Shown piece by piece: positions 29,573 to 37,021 of a stretch of 64,000 bases of DNA (positions within the stretch are counted from its first letter, which is position 1; each line of letters begins with the position of its first letter). The notes beneath the pieces are model-generated. The model was not told where the DNA came from. It made no database searches and worked only from the letters and a program-made list of their open reading frames with translations. The stretch is from Streptomyces caniferus (GTDB lineage: Bacteria; Actinomycetota; Actinomycetes; Streptomycetales; Streptomycetaceae). The stretch is taken from positions 2,985,501-3,049,500 of the forward strand of contig NZ_BLIN01000005.1 in NCBI RefSeq assembly GCF_009811555.1. Direction: 5' to 3'. The translations under genes were made by a program, and so were the position numbers.

Positions 29573-31090
29573 ATGGGCGCGCACCTTCCCCCGAGCTCTC
29601 ACGGAGCAGCAGGGGACACCCCCACCACCACAGCTGTCCCCACTGCCGGTGATCTCGGCGGCGGAGGGACCGGGGGGCAGTCGCAGGAAGGGCTGCAGGC
29701 AGGACTCAAGAACCGCCATCTGTCGATGATCGCCATCGGCGGTGTCATCGGCGCCGGCCTGTTCGTCGGCTCCGGAGCCGGCATCGCGGCCGCCGGTCCC
29801 GGCATCCTGCTCTCCTACGCGCTGACCGGCCTGCTGGTCGTGCTCGTGATGCGCATGCTGGGCGAGATGGCCGCGGCCTCTCCCACCTCCGGTTCCTTCT
29901 CCGCCTACGCGGACCGGGCGCTGGGCCGCTGGGCCGGATTCACGATCGGCTGGCTGTACTGGTTCTTCTGGTCGGTCGTGCTGGCCGTCGAGGCGACCGC
30001 GGCCGCCGCGATCCTCACCGGCTGGGTCCCGGCCGTCCCGCAGTGGGCCTGGGCGCTGCTGGTGATGATCGTGCTGACCGGCACGAACCTGGTCTCGGTC
30101 GGCTCGTTCGGCGAGTTCGAGTTCTGGTTCGCCGGGATCAAGGTCGTCGCGATCGTCGTCTTCATCGTGGTCGGCGCGCTGGCGATATTCGGGCTGCCGC
30201 CCGGCGGCGCCCCGGTCGGCACGGAGAACCTGACCGGGCACGGCGGCTTCCTGCCGCACGGACCCGGCGCGATCCTCTCCGGCATGCTGCTGGTGGTCTT
30301 CTCCTTCATGGGCAGCGAGATCGTCACGCTGGCGGCGAGCGAGTCGCCGAACCCGGTGCAGGCCGTCCGCAAGGCCGTCAACAGCGTGATCTGGCGGATC
30401 GCGCTCTTCTACATCGGCTCGATCGCGGTGATCGTGACGCTGCTGCCGTGGAACGCCAAGGCGGTGGAGAAGAGCCCGTACGTGGCCGTGCTGGAGTCGC
30501 TGGACATCCCGTACGCGGGCACCGTGATGGACGTCGTGGTGCTGACCGCGGTGCTGTCCTGTCTGAACTCCGGGCTCTACACCGCCTCCCGGATGGCGTT
30601 CTCGCTCGGCCAGCGCGGGGATGCGCCGAAGTCGTTCGCCACCGTCAACAAGGGCGGGGTGCCGGCGGTCGCGATCTGGGCGTCGGTCGCCTTCGGCTTC
30701 GTCGCGACGATCTTCAGCTACACGTCGAAGGACACGATCTTCCAGTTCCTGCTGAACTCGTCGGGCGCGGTGGCGCTCTTCGTGTGGCTGGTCATCTGCC
30801 TCTCGCAGCTGCGGATGCGCCGGACCCTGGAGCGGGAGACGCCGGAGCGGCTGACCGTGCGGATGTGGCTCTACCCGTGGCTGACCTACGCGACGATCGC
30901 GCTGATCGTCTTCGTGATCGGCTACATGTTCTACAACCCCGACGGGCGCAAGCAGATGGTGCTGTCGGTGGTCGCGGCCGTGGTGGTGCTGGCGGTCGGG
31001 CTGATCCTGGACCGGCGGCGGCCGCGGACGGCCGTGGCGGACGGAGCGGGCGCCCCCGGCGCCGGCGCCGGGGTGACGGACCGGGCCTAG
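29573..31090 (+). CDS. Amino acid permease (APC family), copy 1
   Basis: 505 residues from ATG 29573, chosen over GTG 29567 because GAAGGA has proper spacing only for the ATG. After a 45-residue cytoplasmic head come twelve predicted spans, beginning GVIGAGLFVGSGAGIAAAGP, the substrate-binding first helix of the APC/AAT group. FGEFEFWFAGIKV and MRMLGEMAAASPTSGSFS are typical of the GABA/aromatic/basic amino acid permease subfamily. The substrate cannot be read from sequence. It is the first of three close paralogues within 6 kb. Confidence 0.9.
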   Translation: MGAHLPPSSHGAAGDTPTTTAVPTAGDLGGGGTGGQSQEGLQAGLKNRHLSMIAIGGVIGAGLFVGSGAGIAAAGPGILLSYALTGLLVVLVMRMLGEMAAASPTSGSFSAYADRALGRWAGFTIGWLYWFFWSVVLAVEATAAAAILTGWVPAVPQWAWALLVMIVLTGTNLVSVGSFGEFEFWFAGIKVVAIVVFIVVGALAIFGLPPGGAPVGTENLTGHGGFLPHGPGAILSGMLLVVFSFMGSEIVTLAASESPNPVQAVRKAVNSVIWRIALFYIGSIAVIVTLLPWNAKAVEKSPYVAVLESLDIPYAGTVMDVVVLTAVLSCLNSGLYTASRMAFSLGQRGDAPKSFATVNKGGVPAVAIWASVAFGFVATIFSYTSKDTIFQFLLNSSGAVALFVWLVICLSQLRMRRTLERETPERLTVRMWLYPWLTYATIALIVFVIGYMFYNPDGRKQMVLSVVAAVVVLAVGLILDRRRPRTAVADGAGAPGAGAGVTDRA

Positions 31091-31105
31091 TACGGCGAGC
31101 ACGTG

Positions 31106-31157
31106 AAGGGGCCGGGCCCCGTACACACCCTGCGGTGTGTACGGGGCCCGGCCCCTT
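31106..31157. terminator. Long bidirectional terminator
   Basis: Twenty-four-base perfect arms (31106-31129 and 31134-31157) with a four-base CTGC loop, starting AAGG and ending CCTT. It separates the converging permease and bioY genes. Confidence 0.9.
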
Positions 31158-31180
31158 CGCGTATGCGGCGTACGTTCCGG

Positions 31181-31777
31181 TCAGCCGCGGCGCCCGGCCA
31201 GCTTCCAGGCCGTGGGCAGCGCGCCCATGGCCAGGGCGGCCTTGAGGGCGTCGCCGATCAGGAACGGGACGAGGCCGACGGCGACGGCCTGGCCGAGGGA
31301 CATGCCGGTGCTCAGCGCCAGGTAGGGGACGCCGACGGCGTAGATCAGGGCCGTACCGGCGGCCATGGTGGCGGCGGTGCGCAGCATCCCGCGGTCGCCG
31401 CCGCGACGGGCCAGGGCGCCCACGGCGGTGGCGGCGAGCATCATGCCCACGATGTAGCCGAAGGTGGCGCCGCCCGCGCCCGAGGCACCGCCGGCGAACC
31501 ACGGCATGCCCGCCATGCCGGCCAGGGCGTACAGCACCATCGACAGCAGACCGCGGCCCGCGCCGAGCGAGGCGCCGACCAGGAGGGCGGCGAAGGTCTG
31601 GCCCGTGACCGGGACCGGGGAGCCGGGGACCGGGACGGCGATCTGGGCCGCGATGCCGGTGAGCGCGGCGCCGCCGAGGACCAGCGCGGCGTCACGGACG
31701 CGGGCGCGGGAGGCGGTGGCGGCCGGCAGCAGATCGGCGAGGACCGTGCCAGGACGGGAGAGAGCGGCAGTGCTCAT
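31181..31777 (-). CDS. bioY: Biotin transporter substrate-binding component BioY
   Basis: 198 residues with six predicted spans. PVPGSPVPVTGQTFAALLVGA and LYALAGMAGMPWFAGG are the conserved BioY loops that cradle biotin. It is the S-component of an ECF transporter. No bioM or bioN energy-coupling gene is in the window, so it must work alone or share a distant module. It is transcribed leftward toward the long hairpin. No BioQ or BirA site was recognised upstream. Confidence 0.93.
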   Translation of the reverse strand: MSTAALSRPGTVLADLLPAATASRARVRDAALVLGGAALTGIAAQIAVPVPGSPVPVTGQTFAALLVGASLGAGRGLLSMVLYALAGMAGMPWFAGGASGAGGATFGYIVGMMLAATAVGALARRGGDRGMLRTAATMAAGTALIYAVGVPYLALSTGMSLGQAVAVGLVPFLIGDALKAALAMGALPTAWKLAGRRG

Positions 31778-32104
31778 CGGGGCTCCGCGGGGTGTGAGAG
31801 GGACAGGACGGGACGCGATGACGTTAGTCCAGCGGGCCGACGGCGATCATCGTGTGGCAGCGACAAAGCCGCAGCGGCCCGCTTGGAGACTTCCGAACAA
31901 CCGCCAGAATGCCCGGCCCCGGCGGGACGCGGGACGTCATTGCAGGTCAAGTGATGCTCATCACGGCCGGGGCCGCTTCCGGACGCCGGTTTTGTGGTAG
32001 CGCGCGACGTGCGGCGACACTGGGCGCGCCCCGCGGTGACCTGTGGAGTTCCCCCAACCCGCCGGCGGCCCCCGCCGCCCCGGCCCTTGCGAGAGTACGA
32101 GCCC
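31778..32104. other. Divergent intergenic region bioY / permease 2
   Basis: 327 bases without a convincing gene. It should contain back-to-back promoters. No dyad resembling known biotin operators and no clear promoter hexamers could be picked out. Confidence 0.4.
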
Positions 32105-33517
32105 ATGCACGACGCACCGACCCAAGCCGTCGAGCCCTCTTCGGGGACGGTCACCGAAGGGAAACAGCCGCTGTCCGGGGGGCTCAAGCAGCGCCATCTG
32201 ACGATGCTGGGCCTGGGCGGAGTGATCGGCGCGGGCCTGTTCGTCGGCTCCGGCGCGGGCATAGCCGTGGCCGGCCCCGGGATCGTGCTGTCGTATCTGA
32301 TCGCGGGCGCGCTGGCCACGCTGGTGATGCGGATGCTCGGCGAGATGTCGTCGGCGATCCCGGCCTCCGGCGCGTTCTCGGTGCACGCGGAGCGGGCGCT
32401 GGGGCGCTGGGCCGGTTTCAGCGTCGGCTGGCTCTACTGGTTCCTGCTGGTCGTGGTGCTCGCCGTGGAGGCCACCGGCGCGGCCCAGATAGCCAACGGC
32501 TGGGTGCCGGGGGTGCCGCAGTGGGGCTGGGTGCTGATCTTCATGGTCGTCTTCACCGCCGCCAACCTGGCCGCGGTGAAGAACTTCGGCGAGTTCGAGT
32601 TCTGGTTCGCGACGCTGAAGGTCACCGCGATCGTGCTCTTCCTCGCGCTGAGCCTGCTGGCCGTCTTCGGGGTGCTGCCGGACACCGAGCCCGTCGGGCT
32701 GGCGAACCTCACCGGGCACGGCGGTTTCCTGCCGCACGGCTGGTCCGGGGTGGTCTCCGGGGTCCTGGCGGTGGTGTTCGCCTTCGGCGGCCTGGAGGTC
32801 GTCACCATCGCCGCGGCCGAGTCGGACGATCCGGCGCGCGCGGTGGGCCGGGCGGTGCGCAGCGCGGTGTGGCGCATCCTGTTCTTCTACGTCGGCTCGA
32901 TGCTGGTCATCGTGACCCTGCTGCCCTGGTTGTCGATGCAGCCGGGCAAGAGCCCGTACGTCGCGGTGCTGGACGGCATCGGGGTGCCGGGCGCCGGCCA
33001 GATCATGAACATCGTGGTGTTCGTGGCCCTGCTGTCCGCGCTGAACGCCAACCTCTACGGCTCGTCGCGGATGGTCTTCTCGCTGGCCGAGCGGGGCGAG
33101 GCGCCGCGGTCCCTGCTGAAGGTGTCGGGCGGCGGGGTGCCGCGCCGCGCCGTGCTCGCCTCGGTGGCCTTCGGCTTCGTCTCCGTGCTGCTGAATCTGA
33201 AATGGCCGGATTCGGTCTTCCTCTACATGCTCAACGCGGTCGGCGCGGTGCTGCTCTTCGTCTGGGGCCTGATCGCCGTCTCCCAGCTGCGGCTGCGGCC
33301 GCGGATCGCCCGCGAGGCGCCCGAGAAGCTGACCCTGCGGATGTGGGGGTTCCCCTACCTGACCTGGGCGGCGCTGGTGGCGATGGGCGGTGTGCTGGTG
33401 CTGATGCTGACCGATGACGCGGCCCGGCCGCAGCTTCTGTGGTCCGCCGGGGCGACCGGTGCGGTGCTGCTCGTCGCGGGCGTACGCGCGCTCCGGGAGC
33501 GCCGCGCGCGCCGTTGA
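32105..33517 (+). CDS. Amino acid permease (APC family), copy 2
   Basis: 470 residues from ATG 32105 (MHDAPTQAVEP); the frame is open further upstream but not coding in appearance. It has twelve spans with GGVIGAGLFVGSGAGIAVAG and FGEFEFWFATLKVTAIVLF, nearly the same blocks as its neighbours. KQRHLTMLGLGG before span 1 and a basic C-terminus follow the family. It is probably a proton-coupled amino acid importer of unknown substrate. It runs in the same direction as copy 3, with a 295-base gap that suggests its own promoter. Confidence 0.9.
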   Translation: MHDAPTQAVEPSSGTVTEGKQPLSGGLKQRHLTMLGLGGVIGAGLFVGSGAGIAVAGPGIVLSYLIAGALATLVMRMLGEMSSAIPASGAFSVHAERALGRWAGFSVGWLYWFLLVVVLAVEATGAAQIANGWVPGVPQWGWVLIFMVVFTAANLAAVKNFGEFEFWFATLKVTAIVLFLALSLLAVFGVLPDTEPVGLANLTGHGGFLPHGWSGVVSGVLAVVFAFGGLEVVTIAAAESDDPARAVGRAVRSAVWRILFFYVGSMLVIVTLLPWLSMQPGKSPYVAVLDGIGVPGAGQIMNIVVFVALLSALNANLYGSSRMVFSLAERGEAPRSLLKVSGGGVPRRAVLASVAFGFVSVLLNLKWPDSVFLYMLNAVGAVLLFVWGLIAVSQLRLRPRIAREAPEKLTLRMWGFPYLTWAALVAMGGVLVLMLTDDAARPQLLWSAGATGAVLLVAGVRALRERRARR

Positions 33518-33812
33518 GACCCCTGCCCCAGAGTTCACCCCACGTCACAATCGACGACGAAATGAACACATACAGTCGCGATCACGTCTGAATACCGAAC
33601 ATTCACTGCACGACTGTTGCCCTGAGCGGACACCGGCGCTCAAACTGAGCCCGCTTTGCCGAGGACCCCGGATTCAGCCGTCGGCAGGCCCTGCGCGACC
33701 TGCCCGCCCCGGTGGGGGTCCAGGGGGCTCGCCAGCACCGTCGCACCGGTCGCGGCCCGGGGAGAACGCAGTATCGCCTTGCTCCGCTCTCACCTACTGG
33801 GACAGGTACGAC

Positions 33813-35255
33813 ATGAATCGGACACCCTCGTCCGCCGCACCCGCGCGCGAGCACGGCGACGCGGTCCAGGGCGCCGGCCCCGGCAGCGATTCCACGCTGT
33901 CCAACGGCCTCAAGCAGCGCCACCTCTCGATGATCGCCCTGGGCGGGGTGATCGGCGCGGGACTGTTCGTCGGCTCCCGCGCCGGCATCGCGGCGGCCGG
34001 ACCGTCGATCGTGCTCGCCTACGCCGTCTCCGGCGCGCTGGTCATGCTGATCATGCGGATGCTCGGCGAGATGGCCGCGGCGAACCCGGCCTCCGGCTCC
34101 TTCTCCGTGCACGCCGAGCGCTCCATAGGCTCCTGGGCCGGGTTCACGGCGGGCTGGATGTTCACCGCGCTGCTGTGTGTGGCGGTGGCCGCCGAGGCAC
34201 TCGGCGCCGCGGACGTGATGGTGCAGTGGTTCCCGGACAGCCAGCCCTGGATGTGGGTCCTGCTGTTCATGGTGATCTTCACCGGCACGAACCTGACCGC
34301 GGTCTCCAACTTCGGTGAGTTCGAGTTCTGGTTCGCCGCCCTGAAGGTCGCGGCGATCGGCATCTTCCTGGTCCTGGGCGTGCTCGCCATCTTCGGCGTG
34401 CTCCCCGGCACCCACGCCCCGGGCACCTCGCACCTCACCGGTGACGGCGGCTTCCTCCCCAAGGGCGTCGACGGCCTGATGGTCGGCCTGCTGGCCTCGG
34501 TGTTCGCCTACGGCGGCCTGGAGACGGTGACCATCGCGGCCGCCGAGTCCAAGGACCCGGTGCGCGGTGTGGCCCGCGCGGTGCGCACCGCGATGTGGCG
34601 CATCGCCCTCTTCTACGTCGGCTCGATGGCGGTCATCGTCACCGTCATCCCCTGGAGCGCCCCCTCCATCGCCAAGAGCGGCCCGTACGTGGCGGTCCTG
34701 GACTACCTGAAGATCCCGGCGGCCGGCCAGATCATGAACGTGGTCATCCTCGTCGCGCTGCTCTCCGCGGTGAACGCCAACCTCTACGGCTCCTCGCGGA
34801 TGGCGTACTCCCTCATCTCCCGCGGCCAGGGCCCGGCCTTCCTCGGCAAGGTCAGCAGCGGCGTCCCCCGCCGTGCCGTCCTGACGTGCTCCGCCTTCGG
34901 CTTCCTCGCGGTCCTCTTCAGCTTCTGGTGGCCCACCACGGTCTTCCAGTGGCTGCTGAACATGGTCGGCGCGGCCGTCCTGGTGGTGTGGGGCTTCATC
35001 GCCACCGCCCAGCTGCGGATGCGCCGGACGCTGGAGCGCGAGGCGCCCGAGAAGCTCGTGGTGAAGATGTGGGCCTTCCCGGTCCTGACCTGGGTGGCAC
35101 TGGCGGGCATCATCGCCGTGCTGCTGCTGATGCTGCGCGATGAGAACCAGCGGATCCAGCTGCTGTTCACCGGCGGCTTCGGGTTGGTGCTGGCCGTCAT
35201 CGGACTCGTCCGGCAGCGGTCGCTGGGCAGGGGCACGGGCCCGGCCGGGCAGTAG
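33813..35255 (+). CDS. Amino acid permease (APC family), copy 3
   Basis: 480 residues from ATG 33813, with AGG six bases upstream. It shares GLKQRHLSMIALGGVIGAG with copy 1 and IMNVVILVALLSAVNANLYG with copy 2, so the three appear to derive from local duplication. SRAGIAAAGPSIVLAY in span 1 carries Arg where the others have Gly (VGSRAG versus VGSGAG), a change in the substrate-binding helix that could alter specificity. It is closed by a hairpin at 35274-35314. Confidence 0.9.
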   Translation: MNRTPSSAAPAREHGDAVQGAGPGSDSTLSNGLKQRHLSMIALGGVIGAGLFVGSRAGIAAAGPSIVLAYAVSGALVMLIMRMLGEMAAANPASGSFSVHAERSIGSWAGFTAGWMFTALLCVAVAAEALGAADVMVQWFPDSQPWMWVLLFMVIFTGTNLTAVSNFGEFEFWFAALKVAAIGIFLVLGVLAIFGVLPGTHAPGTSHLTGDGGFLPKGVDGLMVGLLASVFAYGGLETVTIAAAESKDPVRGVARAVRTAMWRIALFYVGSMAVIVTVIPWSAPSIAKSGPYVAVLDYLKIPAAGQIMNVVILVALLSAVNANLYGSSRMAYSLISRGQGPAFLGKVSSGVPRRAVLTCSAFGFLAVLFSFWWPTTVFQWLLNMVGAAVLVVWGFIATAQLRMRRTLEREAPEKLVVKMWAFPVLTWVALAGIIAVLLLMLRDENQRIQLLFTGGFGLVLAVIGLVRQRSLGRGTGPAGQ

Positions 35256-35273
35256 CCCTCCTCCACTCCCCCG

Positions 35274-35314
35274 AGGCGGGGCGGAACCTCCTACCGAGGT
35301 CCCGCCCCGCCTCC
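35274..35314 (+). terminator. Hairpin after permease 3
   Basis: GAGGCGGGGCGGAACCTC pairs with GAGGTCCCGCCCCGCCTC (one unpaired base), followed by CGTCTTTGGG. It lies 19 bases after the stop codon. Confidence 0.8.
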
Positions 35315-35376
35315 GTCTTTGGGACCAGGCCGGTGTCCGGAACCGGCCGATGATCACTCCTGCTGGTAGCGTGCTC

Positions 35377-35393
35377 TTGCACATCGATTGCAA
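35377..35393 (+). promoter_or_regulatory. Nur-type nickel-response box before sodF
   Basis: TTGCACATCGATTGCAA fits the Nur box form tTGCaa-N5-ttGCAA and ends 32 bases before the sodF ATG. In S. coelicolor Nur with nickel represses sodF; the same control is inferred here. Confidence 0.7.
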
Positions 35394-35425
35394 TAAGAAG
35401 TCGTAAGCAGTTGGAGAGGCTCGGC

Positions 35426-36067
35426 ATGGCCACCTACACACTTCCTGAACTTCCGTACGACTACTCGGCGCTGGCCCCGGTCATCAGCCCCGAGATCATC
35501 GAGCTGCACCACGACAAGCACCACGCGGCATATGTGAAGGGTGCGAACGACACCCTGGAGCAGCTCGCCGAGGCCCGCGACAAGGAAGCGTGGGGCAACA
35601 TCAACGGCCTGGAGAAGAACCTCGCGTTCCACCTCTCCGGCCACATCCTGCACAGCATCTACTGGCACAACATGACCGGTGACGGCGGCGGCGAGCCGCA
35701 CGAGAAGGACGGCGTGGGCGAGCTGGCCGACGCCATCGCCGAGAGCTTCGGCTCGTACGCCGGCTTCAAGGCCCAGCTGACCAAGGCCGCGGCCACCACC
35801 CAGGGCTCCGGCTGGGGCGTCCTGGCCTACGAGCCGGTCAGCGGCCGCCTCATCGTCGAGCAGGTCTACGACCACCAGGGCAACGTCGGGCAGGGCTCGG
35901 TCCCGATCCTGGTCTTCGACGCCTGGGAGCACGCCTTCTACCTGCAGTACAAGAACCAGAAGGTGGACTTCATCGAGGCCATGTGGCAGGTCGTGAACTG
36001 GCAGGACGTCGCCAAGCGGTACGCGTCCGCCAAGGAGCGCGCGCACAGCCTGCTGCTGGCCCCGTAA
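35426..36067 (+). CDS. sodF: Superoxide dismutase, Fe(Zn)/Mn type
   Basis: 213 residues from ATG 35426, with GGAGAGG upstream. Metal ligands are H28 (ELHHDKHH), H76 (ILHSIYW), D165 and H169 (FDAWEHA). The active-site Gln comes from TTQGSGWG, the MnSOD-like position, as is usual for actinobacterial SodF. It dismutates superoxide in the cytoplasm. The Nur-like box in the promoter suggests that it replaces a nickel SOD when nickel is scarce; no sodN is in the window. It converges on the DsbA-like gene across a long hairpin. Confidence 0.95.
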   Translation: MATYTLPELPYDYSALAPVISPEIIELHHDKHHAAYVKGANDTLEQLAEARDKEAWGNINGLEKNLAFHLSGHILHSIYWHNMTGDGGGEPHEKDGVGELADAIAESFGSYAGFKAQLTKAAATTQGSGWGVLAYEPVSGRLIVEQVYDHQGNVGQGSVPILVFDAWEHAFYLQYKNQKVDFIEAMWQVVNWQDVAKRYASAKERAHSLLLAP

Positions 36068-36138
36068 CGGCCCGGCCGCGGCCCAGTCGTCCTGCCTCGT
36101 GATCGTCTTCTCACCCTTCACCCGGCAGGCGGAATGAC

Positions 36139-36177
36139 GGAGCGCCCCCGTACGTCCGATACGTACGGGGGCGCTCC
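36139..36177. terminator. Bidirectional hairpin between sodF and dsbA-like gene
   Basis: Seventeen-base perfect arms GGAGCGCCCCCGTACGT (36139-36155) and its complement (36161-36177) with a five-base loop, between two convergent genes. Confidence 0.85.
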
Positions 36178-36199
36178 CATGGGTGCCGCGGCGCGGGCG

Positions 36200-36895
36200 T
36201 CAGTCGAAGATCGGCCCCTGGGTCCGGGTCCGCTTGATCTCGTAGAAGCCGGGGATGGACGCGACCATCAGCGTGCCGTCCCACAGCCTGGCGGCCTCCT
36301 CGCCCTTGGGGGCCGGGGTGACGACCGGGCCGAAGAAGGCGATCTGCCCACCCGTCGCCCGGCCACCACCCCCGTTGGAGCTCGCTGCGCTCGCGCCCTG
36401 GGAATCCGGTCCGGGGACGGCGATCACGGGGGTGCCGACCTCCTGGCCGACCAGGTCGATGCCTTCCTTGTGGGAGGCGCGCAACTGGACGTCGTAGGTG
36501 TCCTTCTCGGCGTAGGCGATCAGGTCGGCGGGCAGGCCCGCGTCCTCCAGGGCGGCGGCGATGCTCTCCGGGGTCACCCCGAGGCCCTCGTTGTGGAAGC
36601 GGGTGCCCAGCGCCGTGTAGAGCCTGCCCACGGCCTCGTCGCCGTGCAGCTGCTGTGCGGCGATCACCACACGGACCGGACCCCACGCCTTGCCGCCGGG
36701 GCGCATGTTCTCGGCGTACTCCTCGGGCAGCTCGTCGAGCCTGTCCTCGTTCAGCACCGCCAGGCTCATCACGTGCCAGCGCACCTCGACCGGGCGGACC
36801 TTCTCCACCTCCAGCATCCAGCGCGAGGTCATCCACGCCCAGGGGCACAGCGGGTCGAACCAGAAGTCTGCCGGGGTCTTCGCGGTGTCGGACAC
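36200..36895 (-). CDS. DsbA-like / mycothiol-dependent nitroreductase-related protein
   Basis: 231 residues with a thioredoxin fold and helical insert (DSBA family). The motif is FDPLCPWAWMTSRWM, so the usual CPWC of Rv2466c-like proteins is CPWA here and only one active cysteine remains. GTPVIAVPG supplies the cis-Pro. Between VPG and IAFFGPVV, residues about 159-180 form a Gly/Ser/Ala-rich insert that relatives are not expected to have. The cytoplasmic location (no signal peptide) suits a mycothiol-linked reductase rather than a disulfide-forming enzyme; this is inference. Confidence 0.8.
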   Translation of the reverse strand: MSDTAKTPADFWFDPLCPWAWMTSRWMLEVEKVRPVEVRWHVMSLAVLNEDRLDELPEEYAENMRPGGKAWGPVRVVIAAQQLHGDEAVGRLYTALGTRFHNEGLGVTPESIAAALEDAGLPADLIAYAEKDTYDVQLRASHKEGIDLVGQEVGTPVIAVPGPDSQGASAASSNGGGGRATGGQIAFFGPVVTPAPKGEEAARLWDGTLMVASIPGFYEIKRTRTQGPIFD

Positions 36896-37021
36896 GGGGT
36901 CTCCTTATGAGAGCTGTGCTGCGTCGGTCAACGGTGCTGTTCCGTGGAAGGTTCAACCGACGGGGGGCGTGCCATGATTCCCGTTGTTCGATATTCGATA
37001 CGAGGACGAGGGAGTCACGTC

